Assembly (NCBI GenBank): GCA_934635045.1
Contig: CAKTZA010000060.1
Location: 1-24,694, forward strand
Origin: an uncultured Kiritimatiellota bacterium
GTDB lineage: Bacteria > Verrucomicrobiota > Kiritimatiellia > RFP12 > UBA1067
Length of the DNA: 24,694 nt
Direction of reading: 5' to 3'
Part shown: piece after piece, positions 7,794 through 16,700 of the stretch
Numbering within the stretch: the stretch's first letter is position 1
Layout of the letters: each line of letters begins with the position of its first letter
Translations under genes and position numbers: made by a program
Notes under the pieces: model-generated
The model's input: the letters and a program-made list of their open reading frames with translations, nothing else
Told to the model about the DNA's origin: nothing
Database searches by the model: none

Positions 7794-10700
7794 ATGAGAA
7801 CACCTGTCGGAAAATTCGCGGTCGCGGCGGCGCTTGCGCTGGGCGCGGTCGAAGGCGCGGCCCCTGCGGCCGCCGCCGAATCAGCGCGCGGCGAGAACCT
7901 GATCAGGAACGCCGACTTCGCCGAGCCGGTGAAGCGGCCGTGGAGCCTGTCGCCGGGCGTCGTCCGCAAGGAGACGGCCGCCTTGAGCGGCGACTGGACG
8001 CTGAGCGCGCTCGGCAAGAACTACCACATCATCGGCTACTTCGACCCGGACCTCCAGTGGGAGGCGGACGAGGCGTTCACGCTGGCGATCGACCTGCGGA
8101 GCGTCGGGTCGGGCTCGACGCTGATGCTGATCCACCGCTACGACAAGCCGGACGGCAGCCTCGGCGAGGGGTGGGCGAAGCGGGTCCAGCCGTCGTCGGA
8201 CTGGCACGAGTACGTCATCCCGTTCCGTACGACGAAGGGCGGGCGCCCGCGCGGCTTCTCGTTCTTCAAGATCGACAACGGCGCGCACGACACGGGCATC
8301 GAGATCCGGTCGTTCAAGATGTACCGGGGCAAGGTCTCCGCGCTTGACTTCGTTCCGGTCGGGCGCAACGCGCGCGCGGGCGTCCTCCCGGGCTCGGCGC
8401 TTCCGGTGCGGCCGAGCCTCTACGGCCGCGCGGCGAAGCCGCTTGCGGCGCTGGTCGTCGTCAACTCCCTCAAGGCCGTGCGCGAGGCGCAGCATCTCTT
8501 CGCCGGCACGGGCGCCGCGGCGCACGTCCTCGTGGCCGAGGGCGCGGGCGCGAGCACGTTCACGACGGACGACGACCCGAAGGAGATCCGGCGGCGCCTG
8601 GAGACGGGCGGCTACGACCTCTACGCCTTCGGGCGCGACGCCGCGCGCGGGGTCGGCGAGGAGCTCTTCAAGCTGGTCGAGTCAAACGTCCGTGCGGGCG
8701 CGTCGGCCTACTTCGCGTTCGCGCCGGCGCAGTCCGGGGACGCGGGGCTCCTGTCGGAGGTGATGGCGGCGAAGGGCGGCCGGTACGGCAAGGGGCGCGT
8801 GACCGTCGACCCGTGCCGGAAGGGGATTGACGAGAGCTGGCCGCGCCGGGCGTTCATCCGCGAGGGGCCGCTCGCGGGCGAGTACGCGATCGCCGCGTTC
8901 CCCTACGAGGAGGCCGAGATGGCCCGCGTCACCGACCGGCTCTGGCGGGCGGCGTTCGGCGCGCCGGACCTCGCGTCGGCGCGGCAGGCGGTCGAGGAGA
9001 CCGTCTACCGGGGGCATGTGCACGCCGTGACGCGGCACGTGGACGCGCAGGGGCGGACGCTCGCGTTCGCCTGCGCCGCGCGTCCGGTGCCGGGCGCGTC
9101 GCTGGGAGACCTGGCCGACACGGGGCGCGACGTCGAGATCCCGGTCTCCAACTGCACGATGACGGCGCGCCTGAACTGGCGGTTCCGCGACTTCTCCGGG
9201 CGCGTCTTCGGCGAGGGCACGGCGTCGGGGCCCGTCGCGCGGCTCGCGGTGCCGCGCGAGAGGCTCTTCACGAGCTTCGGACTCCTGGAGGTCGAGCTGA
9301 CGGACGGCGGGGCGGTCGCCGACCGCCGCAACTACATGGTCGTCGAGCCGGAGAACGACCGCTCGCGCCTGATCGGCGACTACGGCGTCGGCTTCTGGTC
9401 GGTGGCGTCCGACTACTGCCACGTCGACAGCCGCGACATGGTGCGGGCGCTCTCCGGCCTCGGCTTCCGCTACGCATTCTGCCACACCGGCTGGGGCGAC
9501 ATGCTCTCGCAGGGGCTGGCGGCGACGGCGTTCTACGTGATCGGCGGCGAGTACTTCAGCGGCGGGCCGACTTCGAAGGATCATGTGCGAAAGCCCGTCT
9601 TCAACACGCCGGAGGCGCGCGCGCGCATCCGCGAGAAGGCGCTGCGCTGGGCGGAGGAGAACCGGCGCATGGGCGGTATGTACGGGTCCTTCTCCGACGA
9701 GGCCCAGCTTGGGCCCAACGGAGAGGAGGTCGACGCGCACCCCGAGAACCTGAAGGTCTACCGCCGGTGGATGGAGCGCAAGTACGGCACGATCGCCGAA
9801 TACAACCGGCGGCACCGGACGGGCCACGCCTCGTTCGCCGACCTCGGCCCGACGTGGCTCGCGGACGCCCGCGCGGCGTCGAACGCGGCGGAGTTCGTCG
9901 AGTGGCGCACCTTCAACGTCGACCGCTGGGTGGAGGTCATCCGCGAGGTCGGCGACGCGATCCGGGAGGTCGACCCGAAGGTTCTCTACTCGCTCGACAA
10001 CTGCTTCGGCGAGCGGGCGCTGAGCGGGGCCGACTTCTGGAAGCTCCTGACCCGGACGGGGCTTGACTACTCGAAGGAGTACGCCGGCACGACCTCGTTC
10101 GGCACGGACCCCTTCCAGGAGTTCGACTTCCTCTACCGCTCGTGGCGTCCGGACATGCGGCTCTGGGGGTGGACGGGCTACGGCTTCACCGAGGAGCGCG
10201 AGCGGGCCCTTCCGTGGATGACGGCCCTGCACCGCCAGGGCGGCTTCCACTGGTTCGCCGCGACCTACTTCGGCATCAACCTCCTGGACCTCGTCACCGG
10301 CGCGCCGACGCTCGACGCGCGCGAGTGCGCGAAGAGCCTTGCGGCGACGCGCATGACGCAGGGCCTCGGCAAGACGCTGACGGACTGGAACTGGGCGAAG
10401 AACGACGTCGCGGTCTACTACTCCCACGACTCCTGCCTCGTGTCGTTCTTCCTCGGCACGGAGAAGCTGCGCGACGACTGCCACGCCGGCTCGCCCTACT
10501 GGAACTTCCAGCATTCGCGCATCGGCGCCAACCTCCTGCTGAACGGCCTCTTCTACCAGCCGGAGTGGGTGTCGTCCGAACAGGCCGAGGGCGGCTTCCT
10601 CGACGGCGGCGACTGGTCGGTCTACCGGGCGGGCAAGGTCATCGTCGGGCAGCCGCCGTTCAAGGCGCTGTTCATGCCGCACGTCCTCGCGATGACGGAC

Positions 10701-11480
10701 CGGGAGGTCGCGGCGGTCAGGGCGTTCCTGAAGCGCGGCGGCAAGGTCGTCTGCGACGTGCTGCCGGGGGCGTACGACGAGCTCGGCGTGCCGCGCGCGG
10801 CGCCGCCGTTCACGGCGCAGGAGATGGTCGTGCTGGGCCGTCCGTTCGACCGGAAGGACGCCGCGCAGAAGCGCGAGGTCCTCGCCCTCCTGCGGGCGGC
10901 GGGCGCGACCCCGGCGATCGCGTCGCCGACGGCGCCGGACAACCCGGACCGCGAGGCCGTCCACTACCGCGAGGGCGAGGCCGACCTCTACGCCGTCATC
11001 CGCAAGCCATATCACGCGCAGGTCAACGAGGCGCACGACGAAAACGCCGACGAGCTGGTGTTCGCGAAGCCGGGCCACGTCTACGACGTGCGCGCGCAGC
11101 GCTATCTCGGCGTGACGGATCGCGTCTCGGCGAAGGTCCCCTACGCCGAGGCGTGCCTCTACGCCGTCCTGAAGGAGAAGGTCGAGGGGGTGGAGATCGC
11201 GGGGCTGCCCCGGCTCTCCGCGGCGCGGCGCGGCGAGACGCTGTCGGTCGAGCTGGCGATCCGCTCGAAGGACGTGCGGCCGCGCTACGTCCTCCACGCG
11301 GCGCTCGTCCCGCCGTCGGGGAAGGCGCCGTACCACTTCCGGCGCAATCTCGCGACGGCGGGCGGAAAGGCGTCCTTCTCGTTTCCGCTTGCGCTCAACG
11401 ACGAGACGGGCACGTGGACGCTGCGCGTCACGGAGCCGCTCACGGGCGTGACGGCCGAACGGGCGTTCAAGGTGAGGTGA
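7794..11480 (+). CDS. very large secreted GH42-like (beta-galactosidase-like) multidomain protein
   Basis: A 1228-residue protein with an Ala-rich signal peptide ending near AAPAAAA. GAGGAAAGGA lies just before the ATG. Residues about 33-180 start with ENLIRNADFAEP, the usual opening of CBM4/9-type carbohydrate-binding domains. A beta-rich region follows to about 520. A TIM-barrel region then starts (YGVGFWSVASDYCHV ... GLGFRYAFCHTGWGD). SFSDEAQLG contains a plausible acid/base Glu636, and DYSKEYAGT (Glu762) is a nucleophile candidate. Residues about 950-1000 (LAMTDREVAAVRAFLKRGGK) resemble the GATase-like trimerisation domain of GH42 enzymes. A beta-sandwich tail ends the protein. It is far longer than classical GH42 (about 650-700 residues), so it may be an unclassified relative. 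Same operon, exported, acting on oligosaccharides or exposed glycan ends. Confidence 0.78.
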   Translation: MRTPVGKFAVAAALALGAVEGAAPAAAAESARGENLIRNADFAEPVKRPWSLSPGVVRKETAALSGDWTLSALGKNYHIIGYFDPDLQWEADEAFTLAIDLRSVGSGSTLMLIHRYDKPDGSLGEGWAKRVQPSSDWHEYVIPFRTTKGGRPRGFSFFKIDNGAHDTGIEIRSFKMYRGKVSALDFVPVGRNARAGVLPGSALPVRPSLYGRAAKPLAALVVVNSLKAVREAQHLFAGTGAAAHVLVAEGAGASTFTTDDDPKEIRRRLETGGYDLYAFGRDAARGVGEELFKLVESNVRAGASAYFAFAPAQSGDAGLLSEVMAAKGGRYGKGRVTVDPCRKGIDESWPRRAFIREGPLAGEYAIAAFPYEEAEMARVTDRLWRAAFGAPDLASARQAVEETVYRGHVHAVTRHVDAQGRTLAFACAARPVPGASLGDLADTGRDVEIPVSNCTMTARLNWRFRDFSGRVFGEGTASGPVARLAVPRERLFTSFGLLEVELTDGGAVADRRNYMVVEPENDRSRLIGDYGVGFWSVASDYCHVDSRDMVRALSGLGFRYAFCHTGWGDMLSQGLAATAFYVIGGEYFSGGPTSKDHVRKPVFNTPEARARIREKALRWAEENRRMGGMYGSFSDEAQLGPNGEEVDAHPENLKVYRRWMERKYGTIAEYNRRHRTGHASFADLGPTWLADARAASNAAEFVEWRTFNVDRWVEVIREVGDAIREVDPKVLYSLDNCFGERALSGADFWKLLTRTGLDYSKEYAGTTSFGTDPFQEFDFLYRSWRPDMRLWGWTGYGFTEERERALPWMTALHRQGGFHWFAATYFGINLLDLVTGAPTLDARECAKSLAATRMTQGLGKTLTDWNWAKNDVAVYYSHDSCLVSFFLGTEKLRDDCHAGSPYWNFQHSRIGANLLLNGLFYQPEWVSSEQAEGGFLDGGDWSVYRAGKVIVGQPPFKALFMPHVLAMTDREVAAVRAFLKRGGKVVCDVLPGAYDELGVPRAAPPFTAQEMVVLGRPFDRKDAAQKREVLALLRAAGATPAIASPTAPDNPDREAVHYREGEADLYAVIRKPYHAQVNEAHDENADELVFAKPGHVYDVRAQRYLGVTDRVSAKVPYAEACLYAVLKEKVEGVEIAGLPRLSAARRGETLSVELAIRSKDVRPRYVLHAALVPPSGKAPYHFRRNLATAGGKASFSFPLALNDETGTWTLRVTEPLTGVTAERAFKVR

Positions 11481-11503
11481 GAATGAAGTGAAGGAGGTGC
11501 GAA

Positions 11504-11575
11504 ATGGGCAGGACAGGTCTTGCGAAACTCTTCCTCTGCGCACCGCTCGACCCGCCGGGGAGCAGGAGGGAATGA
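11504..11575 (+). CDS. candidate 23-codon upstream ORF, stop overlapping a downstream ATG
   Basis: An ATG at 11504 is preceded by AAGGAGG at 11491-11497 with 6-nt spacing, the best Shine-Dalgarno in the window. The ORF reads MGRTGLAKLFLCAPLDPPGSRRE (quoted in parts: MGRTGLAKLF, LCAPLDPPGS, RRE). Its TGA at 11573-11575 overlaps, as ATGA, an in-frame ATG of the next gene at 11572. It could be a coupling or leader peptide, or the remains of a former start of the downstream gene. It lies in the longest gap (118 bp) of the operon. No homology is claimed. Confidence 0.3.
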   Translation: MGRTGLAKLFLCAPLDPPGSRRE

Positions 11576-11598
11576 ATCGAGTGAAAGGGGAAAACGAA

Positions 11599-13638
11599 AT
11601 GACGAAGAAAATACTGCGCGACAACGCAATCGGAAAGGAAGAATCCACGACAAGGGGAAAAGCGCTCGACTGGCTGGGGGCGCGGCTGCTTGCGGTTTTG
11701 CCGGCGGTGTTCCCGTCGGCACGTGCGGATGACGTCTCGTCGGCTTTTGCGGGGTATGCGGTTCAGCCGGTTCCGGCCGTGCGGACGCTGGCGGCGTTTG
11801 ACGACCCGGAGTTCGAGGGCCGCGGCGCGTCGTGCGTGAAGGAGACGGCGTGCGTCACGCGGGGCCCCCGCTTCGGCTACAACGGCTCGGGCGGACTGCG
11901 CGTCCATCCAAAGCCCGCGACGAAGGTGCGGCTCGACTTCACCTGCAAGGAGACGCTCCTTCCGGGGCGGAAGTATGTCTTCTCGATCTTGCGCAGGCGC
12001 AACGAGAACGGCTTCGCACATCTCTTCTGGAGCTGCTTCGACAAGTCCGGAAAGGAGATCAAGGCGAACTGGAACATGAAGTGCAGGAAGCTGCCGGGCG
12101 GCTGGGAGTCGGTGGAGGTCGAGGTCGCGCCGCCGACGGGCGTCGAGATCGCGCAGCACGCCTTCTCGACCATCGTGCAGGCTACCGGGTTCAAGGCCGA
12201 GGAGAAGAACAACCCGAACGCCTGGGTCGATTTCGACCTGATCGGCCTGCGCGAGGACGTGCCGGAATGGCTGGTCGCGAACACGTGGCCGATCCACAAC
12301 CGCATTCACTGCGAGGAAGGGCGCGTGCGCCTCTGCTCGAGCTTCGTCGGCGAGGTCGTGCCGCCCAGTTCGTCCGTCCGGCATCTCGTCGAGCTGTTTG
12401 CGGCGGACGACGGGCGGAAGCTGGGCGCCTGTGCGCTGAAGGACGAGGCGGGCGTCTTCACGGCGGACTTCGGGCCGCTCGCCGAAGCGGGAGAGGCGCG
12501 GCTGAAGGTGTCGCTGATGGACGACACGCGCCGCGTCTGCGCCGGCGTGAAGGAGATCCCCGTCACCGTCACGAAGCGTCCCGCCGCGAAGCCGGGCGTC
12601 GTCTCCGTCGCCGAGGACGGACGGTGCTACAAGGACGGGAAGACCTACCTGCCGATCGGCTTCTTCACCAGCTTCGGCAAGGGCGGGCTCTACGACGAGG
12701 CGCAGACCGCGCGGCGGCTGCGCGAGCTGCGCGAGAACGGCTACAACTGCATCACCGAATACTGGCCGGACAAGTGGAACAAGGCGGGCTCGACCTACTA
12801 CGACCTCTGCCGGACGAACGGCATCGACATCCTCTACAACCTGAACCAGATCTACCACAACGCCTCGGACGAGGGCATCGCGCGCTTTTGCTCCCTGGCG
12901 GAAGACCTCTCGGTCCACCCGGCGATCGTCGGCTGGTACGCCTTCGACGAGGTGACCAAGGACTGGGCGCCGTTCCTTGAGAAGTTCCGCCGCGCGCTGG
13001 AGAAGCGGACGCCTGACAAGGTGATCTGGTACGTGAACATCCACGAGCCGGAGCCGCTTCTGCCGTGCGGAGACATCCAGGGCGGCGACTGCTATCCGAT
13101 CGACATAGGACACGACCTCGTGGCGATGGACGCCTACGTCGAGAAGTGCCTGCGCTGCCGTCCGGCGGCGGCCTGGCACTGTCCCCAGGCGATGAACTGG
13201 GGCAACTACCGCCCCGCGCTCAAGAACGATCGCGAACGCTACCTGAAGGAGACGGTAGAGCCGACCGAGAACCAGTACCTGTCGGTGGCGCTCCTCTATG
13301 CGGCTCACGGCGTCAAGGGCTTCATCTTCTACCATTTCCAGGACATCTTCACGGGGCCTGTCCCCGAATTCTACGAGCCGCGCTGGGCGGCCTTCAAGTC
13401 GATCGGCCGCACGCTCCGCGGCCTCGAGCCGTTCATCATGGGCGGCCGGCCGATCGTCCGGGTGCCGCACGTGGACGTGAAGGGGCAGACGCGCCTCGTG
13501 CAGCTGGAGGCGGCGGACGGTCGGCGCGTCATCCTTGCCATCGGGCTGACGCAGGACAACGCCTGCACGTTTGCGGGCCCCGACGGCGCCGCGCGCACGT
13601 TCAGGGGCGGCGCGTTCAGCTGCAAGATCTTCAGGTAA
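11599..13638 (+). CDS. secreted TIM-barrel glycosidase-like protein of unassigned family
   Basis: From the ATG at 11599 (AAAGGGGAAAA 9 nt upstream) the protein has 679 residues; an in-frame ATG at 11572 is the alternative. The signal is unusually long-headed: about 27 polar residues, then WLGARLLAVLPAVFPSARA. Two beta-sandwich regions (about 45-220 and 225-335) precede a barrel beginning with GKTYLPIGFFTSFGKGG and LRELRENGYNCITEYW. VHPAIVGWYAFDEV places Glu451 where clan-A glycosidases have their acid/base. GGDCYPID and VKGFIFYHFQDIF look like later barrel strands. I know this layout from hypothetical glycosidase-like proteins of polysaccharide-degrading bacteria but cannot assign a CAZy family or substrate. 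Central gene of the operon, so a glycan-related role is likely. Confidence 0.7.
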   Translation: MTKKILRDNAIGKEESTTRGKALDWLGARLLAVLPAVFPSARADDVSSAFAGYAVQPVPAVRTLAAFDDPEFEGRGASCVKETACVTRGPRFGYNGSGGLRVHPKPATKVRLDFTCKETLLPGRKYVFSILRRRNENGFAHLFWSCFDKSGKEIKANWNMKCRKLPGGWESVEVEVAPPTGVEIAQHAFSTIVQATGFKAEEKNNPNAWVDFDLIGLREDVPEWLVANTWPIHNRIHCEEGRVRLCSSFVGEVVPPSSSVRHLVELFAADDGRKLGACALKDEAGVFTADFGPLAEAGEARLKVSLMDDTRRVCAGVKEIPVTVTKRPAAKPGVVSVAEDGRCYKDGKTYLPIGFFTSFGKGGLYDEAQTARRLRELRENGYNCITEYWPDKWNKAGSTYYDLCRTNGIDILYNLNQIYHNASDEGIARFCSLAEDLSVHPAIVGWYAFDEVTKDWAPFLEKFRRALEKRTPDKVIWYVNIHEPEPLLPCGDIQGGDCYPIDIGHDLVAMDAYVEKCLRCRPAAAWHCPQAMNWGNYRPALKNDRERYLKETVEPTENQYLSVALLYAAHGVKGFIFYHFQDIFTGPVPEFYEPRWAAFKSIGRTLRGLEPFIMGGRPIVRVPHVDVKGQTRLVQLEAADGRRVILAIGLTQDNACTFAGPDGAARTFRGGAFSCKIFR

Positions 13639-13683
13639 GGCCGTCCGCACGCATCTCCCGCATCTCATCCTGAAACCATCCGT

Positions 13684-13740
13684 CAAGCAAAGGAACGCCC
13701 ATCATGAAACACGCAAGCAAAGGAACGCCCGTCATGAAAC
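13684..13740 (+). repeat. 30-bp tandem duplication of a ribosome-binding site plus start codon
   Basis: Bases 13684-13710 and 13714-13740 match at 26 of 27 positions. Each copy holds AAAGGAA, a short spacer and ATGAAAC. The period of 30 bp keeps both ATGs (13704 and 13734) in the same frame, so translation can begin at either, adding ten residues to the signal peptide n-region in the longer form. Confidence 0.9.
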
Positions 13741-16700
13741 GCCGCCTGAATGCGGCCGCCTGCCTGCTGGCGGCGGCGCTGTTCGCCGACACGGCGAATG
13801 CGGTCAAGGAGGTCATGCGCGAAACCGCCGCCCACACGGGGTCGCTGCTGGACGAGTCGGCCTATTCCGGCAGCAGCCTGGCGAACCTCCTGTCGCCGAG
13901 TCCCGAGAACGGCTACCGCTTTCAGGCGAACTCGGAGACGGACGAGCCCTACGTCTGGACGGCGCCGACGACGAACCTCCTCGGCGCGGCCTGGTTCTAT
14001 CACGGTTTCGACGAACATCTGCCGCCGCCGCGCGACATCGACGTCACGGTCGATGCGACGGGCTGCCTGTTTGCGCAGCGTTCCGAACACGAGGGGCAGG
14101 TCCTCAATTCGTCCGGGCGCGACGCCTTCAGGATGTTGGCCTGGGGTTATGGCGCAGTCCCCCTGTCGTTAGGCGGCCTCACCCCCGTCGATGAGAGCTT
14201 CGCCCTCTCGAACACGGTCATGCGCACACGGCTGACCGCCAACACCTGGGACTTCCGCGCAACCTTCACGGGCGGCTTCTTCTCGCTTGCGGGCCGTGAC
14301 GGCGCCGGCACGAGCGGCCGGGTCAGCCTTTCGCAGCAGGTCAAGGATGGCGACAGCGACTTCTCCTTCGTCGAGACGGTTGCCTGCTTCCCGGACACCG
14401 CCATTCGCGGCGCCCACCGCAACGGGCGTTTCCTCGTCACGAACGCGGTCTTCCGCTCGACGGGGGCCATGGACGTCGGCACGGGCTCGAACTCCACGTC
14501 GCCGTATCGCGGCACGAACGTGATCGAAGTCGTCGGCGCCTCGACGTTTTCCATCGCGTCGGGGCTGACGCTCGGCAACACGCAGTCGCCCGAGCTGGAG
14601 GCGCGCGATCGCGCGAACCGCCGCTACTTCCTGACGGTGCGCGGATCGGCGGCGAAAGCCGAGGTCGGCGGCAGCATCCGTCTCTTCGGCGTGGGCGAGA
14701 CGGCCCTCTCGGACGGCGCGACCTTTCGCGGCGTGACGAGTTCGGGGACGATGCTCGTCGGCCGGGATTCGGCGGACGCGAAAGCCGACCTGACGGTGAC
14801 GGGGGCGGGGACGACGCTTGACCTCGCGAACGTCTCCTCTCTGCAGCTGGCGGGCGTCGGCACGTTCGCGGTTTCAAATGGCGCCTCGGCGAAGCTTCCG
14901 AAATCGGTCATGATCGGAACGGGCGCGAACGCGCGCACCCGGATGGTCGTGTCGGGCGACAGCACGAGAGTCGTCTGCGACGCGGCGGCGGAGACGCGCT
15001 TCTACGTCGGATTCAACTCCGGGAGCGCGGCGACGGTTGACATGAACGGGGGCTTTCTCGGCAGGGACGCGTCGGGCGCCGACGCTGCGGACTTTCGGCT
15101 GCGCCTGGGGCACGAGCGCGGCGCATCGGGCGTCCTGAACATGACGGGCGGAAAAATCGGGATTCCCAGCGGCGGGCTTGATGTCGGCCTGACCGGCTCC
15201 GGCACGCTCAACATGTCCGGCGGCGAGATCGAGATCGGGAACGGCGCGCTGAATCTCGGCTTGCTGCCGTGCCCCCAGCCGGAGACCTCGACGCTGGTCC
15301 AGACGGGCGGGCGCATCTTGGCGGGGGGCGGCGTCAACTGCTGCGCCTCGCAGAGCGACGCGAACCGGGCGTGCATCGTTCGCCTGGACGGCGGCACGCT
15401 GGCGGCAGACTTCATCGGCCGTCCGTCCGTGGCCTCGTCCCTGGACTTCTCGGCCGACGGCGGCACGCTCCAGCCGTGTCAGTCGCGGACAGACCCGGCC
15501 GAACCCTTCCTCTGCGGTCCGCTGGCCGTGGCCTGTGGCGGGCAGAAGGGCCTGACGATCGACACGGCCGGCTTCAATGTGATCGGGCTTTGCCGCTTCG
15601 GCAACAAGTCCGGCGAGACCGGCATCCTGAAGAAGGCCGGCCGAGGCCAGTACGAGCATCGGGGCGCGGACGGCTTTGACGTCTCACGCACCGTGGTCGC
15701 CGAAGGCACGTTCCTTGTCGGCAGCGAGACGGCGCAGCTGGACACGGTGGTCGTCCTGGAGGGCGGCACGTTCTCGCTGAAGGGCCCGGCGCAGAGCCTC
15801 ACGATCCGAGGCCTTCGCGCCGGGGCGGGAACGTTGCTCGTCGATCCCTCCGACCACATCGTCGTGACAGGGCCTGAGGTCGATCTCGCCGGGCTTCGGA
15901 TTGCCCTCGCCGAGACGCCCACGCCCGGCGCGACGCTGAATCTCTTCACGTTCGAGGAGCCGCTCTCGGAGGCGAACCAGACGGCGCTGGAGAGCGTGTA
16001 CGTCATGTGCGACGTCCCGGACGGCCGGCACGGGCGGCTCGCCTACGCGGCCGACAGCGGCGCGCTGACGTATGCTGTCGTGGACGATGCCGACCCGCTC
16101 GGCGCGGCGGACACGGTGACGTGGACGGGGCGCGGCGACTGGGCGACAGCCGCCAACTGGTCGGGCGGACAGAAGCCGTCGGCTACGCAGAAGGCGTCGT
16201 TTGTCGCGAACGCGGCCGACCGGGCCGTGTCCGTCTCCGGCGTCGAGCCGGTCGGCGCGATCGCCTTCGGCGCGACAGGCTTTGCCCTCGGCGGCACGGA
16301 TGGCGCGACGGTGTGCCTCGCCGCCGAACAGGGGGCGGCGGAAGTGACGGTCGCGGAAGGCGCCGAGGCGACCGTGGACGTGCCCCTTTCGGCGCCTCTG
16401 CGGACGAGCGTCAACCTGAAGACGGCGGCGGGCGCGGCGCTGACGCTCCTGAAGCCGCTGACGGCGGGCGCGTTCGCCAAGTCCGGCACAGGCCGTCTTG
16501 AGCTGGCGGCCGCCAATTCCTTTGTCCAGCGCGTGAAGACGTCGGGCGGCGTGACGCGCGTCGCGCACGCGCGGGCGCTGGACGGGGCGGCGGACGTGCA
16601 GGTCGTCGGCGACACGCTCGCCCTTGACGCGGCGGGCCTCGACCTGCCGAGGCTGTCGATCGCGGCGCCGCGCGAATGCGTCCCCGTCGTTCTCGACGTC

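Noticed and set aside
8682..11648. Antisense open frame of 988 codons opposite the GH42-like gene
   Set aside because: Same compositional shadow; no recognisable motif, and the plus strand has clear domains and signal peptide.
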